Of a stretch of DNA of 36,419 bases, positions 25,301 through 32,672 are shown piece after piece. The stretch comes from an uncultured Dorea sp. (lineage in GTDB: Bacteria > Bacillota > Clostridia > Lachnospirales > Lachnospiraceae). The stretch is from positions 1 through 36,419 of the forward strand of contig CATLEM010000010.1 in assembly GCA_949916155.1 (NCBI GenBank). Reading direction: 5' to 3'. The notes beneath the pieces were generated by a model. That model was not told the origin of the DNA, made no database searches, and was given only the letters and a program-made list of their open reading frames with translations. Positions within the stretch are counted from its first letter, which is position 1. Every line of letters begins with the position of its first letter. The position numbers and the translations under genes were made by a program.

Positions 25301-25702
25301 AAGGCCGCTGTCCCCCCGCATCCCGCTGGCAAAATAAGCTCTGTCCGAGCTGTCGTTGGTATCCCCGTTAGACGCTAGGTTCACCCCGTCCGTGCCGGTA
25401 AAGCGGACGGCGTCAAAGGTGACATTCTCCTCCATCTCCTTAAGCAGCCTCGGGCTGATCCCGGAGCTGTATTCACCGTTGCTGACAAGATAAGCGGTGT
25501 TCTGTATGCGCTGCAGCGCATTGTCAAACTCGCTCTCAATGCGGCTTACCGTCTGGCGGGCGCTGTCCTCTGCGTATATTCTGTTCTGCTCCTGGATGCG
25601 TGCCTTATTCTGTGTCGTATATATATAAAATAAAACGAGAACCACGGCCAGGAAAAGGATAGCGTATATTAACTGATGCCCTGTTTTCTTCTGCTGTTTC
25701 AT
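22301..25702 (-). CDS. hybrid sensor histidine kinase with two receiver domains
   Basis: This protein of about 1133 aa has a membrane helix near residues 10-30, an extracellular dCache-like sensor (about 30-290), and a second membrane helix (GVILEICLLVLFVCYVIFLVI). PAS-like regions with coiled coil follow, then HisKA (SNMSHDIRTPMNAIIGF), HATPase_c (NAVKYTP, DNGIGM, GAGLGMAITKNIIDMMGG) and two receiver domains with Asp in YIIDWQMPETSG and VLMDVQMPVMNGYEA. It senses an extracellular small ligand and starts a phosphorelay. ATG at 25702 (MKQQKKTGHQLIY) is preferred to the track start at 25774 because it directly precedes the membrane anchor, although the binding site (GAGTGAT) is weak. It heads the operon with the TPR-like protein and the OmpR regulator. 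Confidence 0.9.
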   Translation of the reverse strand: MKQQKKTGHQLIYAILFLAVVLVLFYIYTTQNKARIQEQNRIYAEDSARQTVSRIESEFDNALQRIQNTAYLVSNGEYSSGISPRLLKEMEENVTFDAVRFTGTDGVNLASNGDTNDSSDRAYFASGMRGDSGLDTVEQSRLTGKPMMVFYAPVYQKGEIAGMFLGLYFAEDYLKSMLSASYFGESADVFLCTREGRVIASSSGGNYEGHLLDYLTEKNVIDAGIAKEARGMFEENGEAAYLCKDGSKTDNLCVMNLPGYDYVLVQAFPKNITQGMVRRANMAGVILEICLLVLFVCYVIFLVIRGKKQREELATENKLIGDVLRGANILFSSRYLIVDLEEDYYTYMAGIEPLNPSIPMEGVYSKFIKYHTADIIGEKEKEEFDHFVRIETLREMLATKDSAVHECHVSRQGKEDWEYLLAACLERKDGKPVRVLYVRQNITELKEKELRQQRERAVLNRKERQYKIAIMSNSFSTFECNLTRDRIEQDVIRIKDGKEISLLERAGLSAPCRASDCFEKWTQFVLPESREDYQRTVNVDYLKDQYSQGNMEVDVDYWGGAGGEELMCFRQSFIMTADEDTGDLIAMVVSKDITEQEKKQREQTQALQDALMQAQHANQAKTTFLSNMSHDIRTPMNAIIGFATIAASHMDREEQVKDCLQKILSSSNHLLGLINDILDMSRIESGKLQIHNQECNIPELMHNLVNIIQPQVKAKQLEMFIDTFEVANEDVIADPLKLNQIFINLMGNAVKYTPAGGTVSFRITQHTTFKHGWGEYQFVIKDNGIGMSREFVEHIFEPFERETTATRSGIQGAGLGMAITKNIIDMMGGEITVESEVGKGSTFTVKLSLKLQDIEKSAEQIKELEGLRSLVVDDDLNVCDSVSRMLKSIGLRSEWTTSGREAVYRARSAHDEGDPYHTYIIDWQMPETSGIETARRIRGVVGDDAPIVILTAYDWSDIEEEAKAAGVTAFCAKPLFMSDLKAALLAANNLGDTVQSQTENVWTKEDYSGKRLLLVEDVELNREIAEVILSEAGFVIELAPDGTDAVAMIKQSAEGYYDAVLMDVQMPVMNGYEATKAIRALRREDVKNLPIIAMTANAMEEDKETALKSGMDAHIAKPLDIGLLMGVLQRFLR

Positions 25703-25792
25703 CTGATCACTCACACTTTCATTAATCCGGGGTCCAGCCCCACGTCTAAATGTTCCGCACCCTCTCATTTCCATTGCTCTTGCCTAGAAAAC

Positions 25793-25821
25793 AGTATACC
25801 GTAAAAATGCAGTGTTATCAA
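25793..25821 (-). promoter_or_regulatory. sigma-A promoter of the hybrid kinase operon
   Basis: On the minus strand TTGATA, a 17-base spacer and TATACT lie about 90 bases upstream of the kinase start. The leader has a GGGG/CTGGA/CCCC hairpin just before the start codon. Confidence 0.6.
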
Positions 25822-25981
25822 GCTTCTCTTCCGCACCCCCCTGTTTATAAAAAAGCGATTCTTAACCAACTGCCCCGAAAAATTTATATACATTTTTTGT
25901 CTTATAAGGGATTTTTAAAAGGATTCTATAGTTTAGAAATGCAGATTGACCAAACCGCTTTTCAGAAAAAACTCGGTCAAA

Positions 25982-26011
25982 TAAAAAAAAATTACCTGTT
26001 TTCCAGGTAAT
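25982..26011 (-). terminator. intrinsic terminator of the tRNA unit
   Basis: On the minus strand ATTACCTG-GAAAA-CAGGTAAT is followed directly by a run of eight or more T residues. It is a textbook terminator, 40 bases after tRNA-Pro. Confidence 0.9.
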
Positions 26012-26050
26012 CTCTTAATTGCCGAAAGCCTGCAATCAAGGCTTTTCAAG

Positions 26051-26124
<74 letters not shown>

Positions 26125-26174
26125 TTATATGACCGGATACTTAGTATAACATATCCGGTGCCCCTGCCAAGGAA

Positions 26175-26245
26175 CTACGGATAGAGGACTCGAACCTCTA
26201 CTAACAGAGTCAGAGTCTGCTGTGCTGCCATTACACCAATCCGCA
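26175..26245 (-). tRNA. tRNA-Gln (CTG anticodon)
   Basis: The 71-base cloverleaf has acceptor TGCGGAT/ATCCGTA with discriminator G, anticodon stem GCAGA/TCTGT with loop CTCTGAC (anticodon CTG, reads CAG), and T arm AGAGG-TTCGAGT-CCTCT. It is read with tRNA-Pro, 50 bases apart. CCA is not encoded. Confidence 0.93.
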
Positions 26246-26353
26246 TTGCTTGTTCCAGCGAACAAATATTATTATAACAAGTTTTTTCAAAAAATCAAGC
26301 CTTTTTTTTATTTTTTTCTATTTTTTTCTAAATCCCAAAATTTCTTATATTTT

Positions 26354-26382
26354 TTGACATTCCGTTCAAAAAGGTCTATTAT
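26354..26382 (+). promoter_or_regulatory. consensus sigma-A promoter of the ligase gene
   Basis: Perfect TTGACA, a 17-base spacer and TATTAT lie about 85 bases upstream of the ATG at 26468. Confidence 0.75.
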
Positions 26383-26467
26383 ACTTTTAGTTACAATTCT
26401 GCCATCTATTCATAAGACACAGCATATATTTATGAAGAAGCGGCATTACACAAGAAAGGAAAATTAT

Positions 26468-27535
26468 ATGGCAAAAAAGAAAATAGCTGTGCTGTTCGGC
26501 GGACAGTCATCCGAGCATATCGTATCCTGCATGTCGGCAGCCAATGTAATTGAACAAATAGACACTGCCTGTTATGATCTTCTGCTCATAGGAATCACAG
26601 AAGACGGTCACTGGCTCAAAGCGGATTGTTTAGAAGATGTCCGTTCCGGTTCGTGGAAAGACAGCCGGACAGAAGCCGTTATCTCTCCGGATGCTACAAA
26701 AAAATGTGTCATTCTGAACGATGGCTTAAAAATTACAACAGAAAAAATTGACGCCGCATTTCCTGTTCTCCACGGGCCTTACGGAGAAGACGGGACGATT
26801 CAGGGACTTTTTGAATTAGCACAGATTCCGTACGTAGGCTGCGGTGTTCTTTCCTCCGCTGTATCTATGGATAAACTCTACACAAAGATTATTGTGGACG
26901 ACCTTGGTATCCGCCAGGCGGATTATGTCCCTGTCATGAGCTGGCGCATGAGGGATGATATGGAAAGCATCATTCAAAAGATTGAGGATAAATTTAATTA
27001 CCCGGTATTTATAAAACCATCTAACGCGGGTTCTTCAAGAGGGGTCAGCAAAGCAGACAACCAGGATGAATTAGTTGCCGGCCTGAAAGAAGCTGCCCGC
27101 CATGACCGAAAGATCCTTGTGGAAGAGATGATCTGCGGACATGAGATCGAATGTGCTGTACTCGGAGGCGGCCAGAAACCTGTTCTTTCCTCCGGCGTTG
27201 GCGAAATTCTTGCTGCGGCAGAATTCTATGACTTTGAAGCAAAGTATTTCAACGAAGAATCCCGCACCGTGATAGATCCGGACCTCCCGGGAGATTCTGC
27301 AGTGCAGGTAAAAAAAGCCGCCGAAAAAATCTTCAATGCAGTAGACGGCTATGGTCTTGCCCGCGTGGACTTCTTTGTATCCGAAGACGGGGAAGTCATT
27401 TTTAATGAGATCAACACCCTGCCGGGCTTTACTGCCATCAGTATGTATCCCATGCTTTGGGAAGCTGCGGGGATTTCCAAAAAGGAACTCATCGGCAAGC
27501 TGATCTCGCTCTCATTTGAAAGGAGTTTTGTATAA
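26468..27535 (+). CDS. ddl: D-alanine--D-alanine ligase
   Basis: This 355-aa ATP-grasp enzyme joins two D-alanines for peptidoglycan precursor synthesis in the cytoplasm. The N-terminal signature VLFGGQSSEHIVS is clear. So are HGPYGEDGTIQG, the ATP-grasp lid region FIKPSNAGSSRGVSKA, VEEMICGHEIECAVLG, the ligase motif EFYDFEAKY and the metal-binding FNEINTLPGFT. The FYDFEAKY motif favours an ordinary D-Ala-D-Ala ligase over a D-lactate-type Van ligase; a D-Ser variant cannot be excluded by eye. The track start at 26222 runs through the tRNA and is wrong; ATG at 26468 follows AAAGGA by seven bases. It is a monocistronic unit facing the lysine/glutamine operon, whose DapL and DapF also feed peptidoglycan synthesis. 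Confidence 0.95.
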   Translation: MAKKKIAVLFGGQSSEHIVSCMSAANVIEQIDTACYDLLLIGITEDGHWLKADCLEDVRSGSWKDSRTEAVISPDATKKCVILNDGLKITTEKIDAAFPVLHGPYGEDGTIQGLFELAQIPYVGCGVLSSAVSMDKLYTKIIVDDLGIRQADYVPVMSWRMRDDMESIIQKIEDKFNYPVFIKPSNAGSSRGVSKADNQDELVAGLKEAARHDRKILVEEMICGHEIECAVLGGGQKPVLSSGVGEILAAAEFYDFEAKYFNEESRTVIDPDLPGDSAVQVKKAAEKIFNAVDGYGLARVDFFVSEDGEVIFNEINTLPGFTAISMYPMLWEAAGISKKELIGKLISLSFERSFV

Positions 27536-27621
27536 TTCAATACACATCCTTTTTGCACGAATACACATTTTCCAAAAAAAATTATGTCGTACAGAGAACG
27601 ATGCTTTCTGTATGACTAAAA

Positions 27622-27672
27622 GCAGACCGGCACACAGGAACCTGATCCGTCCCCATGTACTGGTCTGCCGTT
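27622..27672. terminator. bidirectional terminator between ddl and the dap operon
   Basis: GCAGACC and GGTCTGC pair around an inner CAGG/AA/CCTG hairpin. On the minus strand the stem is followed by TTTTAG, on the plus strand by CGTTTTC. A separate dyad ATGTAAC/CGT/GTTACAT lies at 27693-27709. Confidence 0.55.
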
Positions 27673-27731
27673 TTCAATAACTCTTTTTCCTCATGTAACC
27701 GTGTTACATTTACACTGCACTCTTCCTGTTC

Positions 27732-28133
27732 TTATATAGGCAGTTCCAGATAAATATCTTTCCCTTCTTTAATAGAGATCACTACCTTCCCGGTCTTTAC
27801 TGCTGCTACAACACCTTCCACGCTTCCGCTTACTGCCGGCACTTCCTCTGTCTCTTCTGCTTCCGGCTCTTCCGGCGCTGCCTCTTTGATTCCATCTACA
27901 TTGTCTGCAGTCAGCGGACAAAGTGAATCGCTTGTCTTTGTTAATTTAGCTCCGAGGACCTGAGAAATCGTCAGACATCCATCCAGGCTCAACAAGCCAG
28001 AATCTACTAATTCATCAAAAATAGCCGGATCTTCAAGATTTGCCGGTTCGATCGTAATACCTGCTTCTGCTCTGCAGCATAGTACGGCAGGATCATTTGC
28101 ATGCGCTTTCGCGGTTTCCGCTGTAATGGACAT
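27732..28133 (-). CDS. acidic hypothetical protein of the dap operon (133 aa)
   Basis: I cannot assign a family. The product has an N-terminal region of about 80 residues with two adjacent Cys (VLCCRAEAG) and one further on (LDGCLTISQVLGAKL), then LCPLTADN. A Glu/Pro-rich linker (AAPEEPEAEETEEVPA) follows, and then a short C-terminal beta-rich domain (SVEGVVAAVKTGKVVISIKEGKDIYLEL). No signal peptide or membrane helix is seen. ATG at 28133 follows GGAGG by eight bases; the track ATG six bases earlier is too close to that site. It is the last gene after dapL, 110 bases away, with its own likely promoter at 28169-28198. The domain-linker-domain layout suggests a carrier or scaffold protein, which is a guess. 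Confidence 0.7.
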   Translation of the reverse strand: MSITAETAKAHANDPAVLCCRAEAGITIEPANLEDPAIFDELVDSGLLSLDGCLTISQVLGAKLTKTSDSLCPLTADNVDGIKEAAPEEPEAEETEEVPAVSGSVEGVVAAVKTGKVVISIKEGKDIYLELPI

Positions 28134-28168
28134 ACTCATTACCTCCTCTTAATATATACGTTACTTTC

Positions 28169-28198
28169 AGTATATCCCCCGCTATGTATAATTTCCAA
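28169..28198 (-). promoter_or_regulatory. possible promoter of the 133-aa gene
   Basis: On the minus strand TTGGAA, an 18-base spacer and TATACT precede the gene by about 35 bases, within the gap after dapL. Confidence 0.45.
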
Positions 28199-28243
28199 TT
28201 GATTTTCGCCATGAAGATATAGATACCTTCTATCAGCGCACGA

Positions 28244-29458
28244 TCATAATGCCTTGATCCGTTCAATCGCTGCCGCTGTGTTCTCGTAGCTTCCAAAAGC
28301 AGTCAGCCTGAAATATCCTTCGCCACTGGGTCCAAAGCCTGAACCCGGCGTACCGACTACATTGGCTTTTTCAAGCAGATAGTCAAAAAATTCCCAGGAA
28401 GTCATGCCTTTTGGTGTTTCCAGCCAGATATAGGGCGCGTTGACGCCTCCGGACACATTGTACCCGGCATCTTTAAGACCTTTGTATATTACACCTGCAT
28501 TTCTCATATAATAATCGATCTGCTCCTGAAGCTGTACCTTTCCAGCTTCAGAATAAACTGCCTCTCCTGCCCTCTGCACAATGTAGGGAGCTCCGTTATA
28601 CTTAGTTCCGTGCCTTCTCGCCCAAAGAGAATGAAGCATTACATCTCCTGCCTTCAGATCTTTCGGGATCACCGTTGCTCCAAGCCTCACTCCGGTAAAG
28701 CCTGCGTTTTTAGAAAAGCTTCGGAGTTCTATGGCACAAGTTCTCGCGCCCACGCACTCATATATAGTATGCGGCACATTTTTTTCAGTAATATAAGCCT
28801 CATAAGCGGCATCGTAAATAATCACTGCACCCACTTTATTCGCATAGTCCACCCACTCCTGAAGCTGTGGTTTTGTAATTGTTGAACCTGTAGGATTGTT
28901 AGGGAAACACAGGTAGATAATGTCGGGTGTCTCCTTCGGAAGTTCCGGTGCAAAATCCGTCTCCTTCGTACACGGCATATAGATCACATCGCTCCATGTC
29001 TCTGTGCCGGCATCATAGCTGCCGGTACGTCCGGCCATGACATTGGTATCCACATATACCGGATAGACAGGGTCACAGACTGCGATCTTATTATCCTTCG
29101 CAAATATCTCCTGAATATTTCCGGAATCACATTTTGCCCCGTCAGAGATGAATATCTCATCTGCTTTTATCTCGCATCCCTTACTTTGATAATCATTCTC
29201 CGCCATAGCTTTTCTTAAAAATTCATAGCCGAGATCCGGCGCATATCCGCGGAAAGTCTCTGCATGTGCCATCTCGTCCACCGCACTGTGCAGACTCTCG
29301 ATGATTGCCGGAGCCAGCGGCTGTGTCACATCGCCGATTCCCAGCCGGATAATTTTTTTATCCGGATTTGCCTGTGTAAATGCTGCCACCTTCCTGCCGA
29401 TCATTGAGAAGAGGTAACTTCCTGGCAGTTTCAAATAATCTTCGTTCACTCTAAACAT
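28244..29458 (-). CDS. dapL: LL-diaminopimelate aminotransferase
   Basis: This 404-aa PLP-dependent class I/II aminotransferase converts tetrahydrodipicolinate directly to LL-diaminopimelate, bypassing the succinylase and acetylase routes. The DapL start MFRVNEDYLKLPGSYLFS is highly characteristic, as are LGIGDVTQPLAP, FISDGAKCDSGNIQE and CFPNNPTGS. The PLP lysine is Lys250 in SFSKNAGFTG. Length matches the family (about 400-410). AGGAGG lies eleven bases upstream of ATG. It follows dapF by 45 bases, so both act in succession: DapL makes LL-DAP and DapF epimerises it to meso-DAP for lysine and the cell wall. Confidence 0.97.
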   Translation of the reverse strand: MFRVNEDYLKLPGSYLFSMIGRKVAAFTQANPDKKIIRLGIGDVTQPLAPAIIESLHSAVDEMAHAETFRGYAPDLGYEFLRKAMAENDYQSKGCEIKADEIFISDGAKCDSGNIQEIFAKDNKIAVCDPVYPVYVDTNVMAGRTGSYDAGTETWSDVIYMPCTKETDFAPELPKETPDIIYLCFPNNPTGSTITKPQLQEWVDYANKVGAVIIYDAAYEAYITEKNVPHTIYECVGARTCAIELRSFSKNAGFTGVRLGATVIPKDLKAGDVMLHSLWARRHGTKYNGAPYIVQRAGEAVYSEAGKVQLQEQIDYYMRNAGVIYKGLKDAGYNVSGGVNAPYIWLETPKGMTSWEFFDYLLEKANVVGTPGSGFGPSGEGYFRLTAFGSYENTAAAIERIKAL

Positions 29459-29503
29459 CTTTTTTCAATCCTCCTGCTGTTCCATCTATTGCTAATCTAT
29501 CGT

Positions 29504-30346
29504 TTATATGTCAATCTCACCGTCAAACACAACCGCCGCCGGTCCCGTCATATAGACCACGTTCTCTTCTCTGTCCCAGGAAATCCTGAGATCTCCTCCC
29601 AGGAGTTTAACGGTTACCGTATCTTCCGTCAGCCCGTTCAATATGCAAGCTACCGCCGCCGCACATGCTCCCGTACCGCAGGCAAGTGTTTCTCCCGAAC
29701 CTCTCTCCCACACGCGCATCTGAACTGTATGGCGGTCTAGCACTTTTACAAATTCCGTGTTGATACGGTTAGGAAATCTCTTATGCTGCTCAAACTCCGG
29801 CCCGATTGCTTCAATATCAAGTTCCATAACATCATCCATATAGACAACGGCATGCGGATTCCCCATAGATACGCCTGTCATGCGGTATTCCCGTCCATCC
29901 ACCAGAATAGGCGCATCGATCACTGCCTCATCCTCCGGGTTATCCGGCACGATGGGGATAAGCCCCGGCATAAGCTCTGGCTTTCCCATATTTACCTTTA
30001 CAAGCTCTGTTTTGCCATTTTTCACCGTCAGATCAAGATATTTTATCCCGCCAAGTGTTTCTACCGATATGCTCGTCTTATCGGTCAGCCCGTAATCGTA
30101 CACATACTTTGCCACGCAGCGGATACCATTGCCGCACATCTCCCCCCTGGAGCCGTCTGCATTGTACATCTCCATCTCAAAGTCCGCCTTATCTGACGGA
30201 TTGATCATGATCAGCCCGTCAGAACCAATGCCAAAATGTCTGTCACTGACAAATTTCGCTGTTTCCTGCGGATTTTCTATATGCTCCTTAAAACAATCCA
30301 CATACACGTAATCATTTCCGAGTCCATGCATCTTTGTAAATCTCAT
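29504..30346 (-). CDS. dapF: diaminopimelate epimerase
   Basis: This 280-aa cofactor-free epimerase interconverts LL- and meso-diaminopimelate. Both catalytic cysteines are in place: Cys71 in GEMCGNGIRC and Cys223 in LACGTGACAA. The start MRFTKMHGLGNDYVY is the family standard, and length is normal. GGAGGAAG lies six bases upstream of ATG. It lies after the ANTAR regulator gene with a gap of about 100 bases and before dapL, in the same direction. The gap contains a GTTATATT/AATATAAC dyad with a long loop. Operon membership with glnA would tie meso-DAP supply to nitrogen control; this is inferred from order only. Confidence 0.97.
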   Translation of the reverse strand: MRFTKMHGLGNDYVYVDCFKEHIENPQETAKFVSDRHFGIGSDGLIMINPSDKADFEMEMYNADGSRGEMCGNGIRCVAKYVYDYGLTDKTSISVETLGGIKYLDLTVKNGKTELVKVNMGKPELMPGLIPIVPDNPEDEAVIDAPILVDGREYRMTGVSMGNPHAVVYMDDVMELDIEAIGPEFEQHKRFPNRINTEFVKVLDRHTVQMRVWERGSGETLACGTGACAAAVACILNGLTEDTVTVKLLGGDLRISWDREENVVYMTGPAAVVFDGEIDI

Positions 30347-30448
30347 GTATCTTCCTCCAACATTCTATGTTATATTTTACGATCATTACTGACCTTGATT
30401 GCCCAATATAACCGATATCGCCATAACAGTCCTCTTCCTCACATCCGG

Positions 30449-30994
30449 TTATGACATCACGCTGAGCACCATCTGAGCTGTCTCTGCCATATTTGTACCG
30501 CTGTCCATACTGCACTTCTGTATATATCTGTGCGCTTCCTCCTCAGTCATATGGTTTCGTTCCATAAGAAGTTCTTTCGCCTTTTTGATCAGTGCCTGCT
30601 GCTTTGGATCGCGCTTTTTTATCTCCTGCCTTTTCTTTTTCCTGCGCCGTTCCAGATTCGTGAGCATCATTTCCATCGTATTGATGAAATCATATGCCTT
30701 AAGAGGCATGGAAAGCCTGATCACACCTTCCTCCTCACCGCCGTTCCATTTATCCGGCGATGCCAGTACCAGCATGTCAAACTCTCCGGGAAGATATTCC
30801 CGCAGATCCGTATACATCATATCCTTTAGCCTGCAGCCGCAGACCACGATCCCCTCGTCAACCGTATCTGCATAATGGATCGCCTGCGCGCCGCCTGTAC
30901 ATACTCCAGTGACATTCATCCCGTTTCTCACCAACAGATTCCGGATATTGGCGGCGTTGTCTTTATTCGGAAATACAACGATGATCCCAACCAA
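30449..30994 (-). CDS. ANTAR-domain antitermination regulator with degenerate receiver
   Basis: This 181-aa protein has an N-terminal receiver-like domain (residues 1-110) and a coiled, basic linker (ERRRKKKRQEIKKRD). The C-terminal ANTAR RNA-binding domain spans about 120-178 (IKKAKELLMERNHMTEEEAHRYIQKCSM). The usual phospho-acceptor Asp is absent: the strand reads GIVVCGCRL, so signalling by phosphate is doubtful. ANTAR proteins prevent terminator formation in leader RNAs, and this gene lies directly after glnA, whose leader has a terminator with an overlapping ANTAR-type hairpin. The start codon is TTG at 30994, well placed behind AGGAGG. It is 44 bases downstream of glnA and probably co-transcribed. 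Confidence 0.9.
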   Translation of the reverse strand: MVGIIVVFPNKDNAANIRNLLVRNGMNVTGVCTGGAQAIHYADTVDEGIVVCGCRLKDMMYTDLREYLPGEFDMLVLASPDKWNGGEEEGVIRLSMPLKAYDFINTMEMMLTNLERRRKKKRQEIKKRDPKQQALIKKAKELLMERNHMTEEEAHRYIQKCSMDSGTNMAETAQMVLSVMS

Positions 30995-31038
30995 TTTCCC
31001 ACCTCCTGTTCTCTATCCCGCCGCAGTCTGGAGATAGT

Positions 31039-32370
31039 TCAGATCCTCTGCAGATATCTTGAAATCTCCCATTCTGTAACCTGCGAACTGTACTCGGCAT
31101 ATTCCTTCTGTTTTGCCCTCAGATACTTCTTTGACAGATCTTCACCGAGAACATTCTGGATAAACGGATCCTTCTGAAATTCTCCCGCCGCTTCCCTAAG
31201 ACTCCCCGGAAGCTTCTCAATTCCCGCTGTCCTTCGCTCCCCCTCAGTCATATCATATATACTGCGGTCTATACTGTCCGGCGGCATAATCTTTCTTTTA
31301 ATCCCGTCAAGCCCTGCCGCAAGGCAGACCGCCAGTGCCAGATACGGATTAGCTGAAGGATCCGGACTTCTAAGCTCAATCCTTGCAGAATCGCCCCTCG
31401 TGCCCGGTATACGGATCAGCGGCGTACGGTTCTTCGCGGACCATGCGATATAGACTGGCGCTTCATACCCTGGTATCAGCCGCTTATAAGAATTAACTAC
31501 CGGGTTGGTGATGAAACTGACTGCTTTCATATGCTTCATGATCCCCCCGATAAAATAATAAGCTTCCTGGCTGATTCCATTGGGATCCTCCTCATTCTGG
31601 AACACATTGATCCCGTCTCTGCTCAGAGACATATTAATATGCATACCAGAGCCATTGATCCCGTATTTCGGCTTCGGCATAAATGTGGCATGCAGTCCGT
31701 GACGCTTGGCAATCGTCTTGACGACCAGCTTAAAAGTCATGATATTATCCGCCGTTGCCAGCGCTTCATCATAACGGAAGTCAATCTCATGCTGGGCAGG
31801 CGCCACCTCATGATGCGATGCTTCAATCTCAAATCCCATATCCTCAAGAGTCAGCACCATGTCACGTCTTGCATTCTCTCCCAGATCCAGCGGCCCCAGA
31901 TCAAAATATCCTGCATGTTCATGGGATATTGTTGTCGGCTGCCCGTCTTCGTCCGTGTGGAACATGAAAAACTCACACTCCGGCCCCACATCGAAAATAT
32001 ATCCCATCTCCTTTGCTTCCCTGAGAACCTTTTTCAGAATATACCTCGGGTCACTCTCAAACGCCGTCCTGTCTGCCTTATACACATCACAGATCAGTCT
32101 CGCCACCTTACCCTGCTGTGGGCGCCACGGAAATATTTCAAAGGTATTTAAATCCGGATACAGATACATATCTGAATCCTCAACTCTGGCAAAACCCTCG
32201 ATGGAAGAGCCGTCAAATATGACCTGGTTATCCAACGCCCGCTCAAGCTGATTGGCCGTCACCGCGATATTTTTCATCATACCGAAGATATCTGTAAACT
32301 GCAGGCGGATAAACCCAACATCTTCCTCCTGCACCATGCGCAGAATATCTTCTCTTGTAAACTCATTCAT
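31039..32370 (-). CDS. glnA: glutamine synthetase type I
   Basis: This 443-aa enzyme makes glutamine from glutamate, ammonia and ATP and is the key step of nitrogen assimilation. The GSI signatures are clear: FDGSSIEGFARVEDSDM, the metal-binding GPECEFFMF, HHEVAPAQHEID, NGSGMHINMSLS, and RIPGTRGDSARIELRSPDPSANPYLA. Length fits the GSI-alpha group of Firmicutes, which are not adenylylated. ATG at 32370 is chosen over 32376 because GGAGG is seven bases away from it. The leader just upstream contains a strong terminator, and the ANTAR gene follows, so expression is probably set by antitermination. A small membrane protein gene lies upstream in the same direction. Confidence 0.97.
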   Translation of the reverse strand: MNEFTREDILRMVQEEDVGFIRLQFTDIFGMMKNIAVTANQLERALDNQVIFDGSSIEGFARVEDSDMYLYPDLNTFEIFPWRPQQGKVARLICDVYKADRTAFESDPRYILKKVLREAKEMGYIFDVGPECEFFMFHTDEDGQPTTISHEHAGYFDLGPLDLGENARRDMVLTLEDMGFEIEASHHEVAPAQHEIDFRYDEALATADNIMTFKLVVKTIAKRHGLHATFMPKPKYGINGSGMHINMSLSRDGINVFQNEEDPNGISQEAYYFIGGIMKHMKAVSFITNPVVNSYKRLIPGYEAPVYIAWSAKNRTPLIRIPGTRGDSARIELRSPDPSANPYLALAVCLAAGLDGIKRKIMPPDSIDRSIYDMTEGERRTAGIEKLPGSLREAAGEFQKDPFIQNVLGEDLSKKYLRAKQKEYAEYSSQVTEWEISRYLQRI

Positions 32371-32384
32371 CACCATTCCTCCTC

Positions 32385-32429
32385 AAAAAATGAGCGCTCT
32401 CATACAAGGATGAGAACGCCGTTGTCCAC
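32385..32429 (-). promoter_or_regulatory. glnA leader attenuator with ANTAR-type hairpin
   Basis: On the minus strand GCGTTCTCAT-CCTTGT-ATGAGAGCGC makes a 10-bp stem (one G-U pair) followed by TCATTTTTT, an intrinsic terminator only 15 bases before the glnA start codon. An alternative hairpin GTGGAC-AACGGC-GTTCTC (32412-32429) has a hexaloop with A1 and G4, as in ANTAR substrates, and uses part of the terminator's 5' arm. The two folds exclude each other. A second, upstream ANTAR hairpin (P1) was not found with confidence. Confidence 0.65.
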
Positions 32430-32450
32430 ATGTGTCAATTATTGTCTTTT

Positions 32451-32672
32451 TTATTCTTCATCATCAAGCCAGTATTCATCCTCAAGCTCGTTGTAGACAT
32501 TTCCATTATTATTGCCGCAGCTGATGCCTTTCTTGATCGGCGCCAGCAAGAATCCCTTGATCATTCCAAACATCACGCAGCATAACACTACCAGTATCTT
32601 TTCTGACATCGTCCAGTCTCTCTTAAAGAAATCCTTTACCGATGTACACATATTTCCCAAGCACTCTAACAT
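32451..32672 (-). CDS. small membrane protein upstream of glnA (73 aa)
   Basis: I do not recognise the family. The product has a short basic N-terminus (VKDFFKRDW), one membrane helix (KILVVLCCVMFGMIKGFLLAP) and an acidic C-terminal tail (NELEDEYWLDDEE). ATG at 32672 follows GGAGG by eight bases; the track start seven codons upstream has no site. A TATAAT box at 32716-32721 could drive it, and because no promoter is visible between its stop and glnA, both are probably on one transcript passing through the glnA leader terminator. It could be a nitrogen-related membrane peptide or unrelated; no function is claimed. Confidence 0.7.
   Translation of the reverse strand: MLECLGNMCTSVKDFFKRDWTMSEKILVVLCCVMFGMIKGFLLAPIKKGISCGNNNGNVYNELEDEYWLDDEE

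Noticed and set aside
26222-26467. N-terminal extension of the D-Ala-D-Ala ligase ORF
   Set aside because: It runs through tRNA-Gln and the ligase promoter; the real start is 26468.
27693-27709. ATGTAAC/CGT/GTTACAT dyad
   Set aside because: It lies downstream of convergent genes rather than at a promoter and has no T-tail, so no role could be supported.
31531-32151. 206-codon plus-strand ORF inside glnA
   Set aside because: It is an antisense shadow of a highly conserved enzyme gene.
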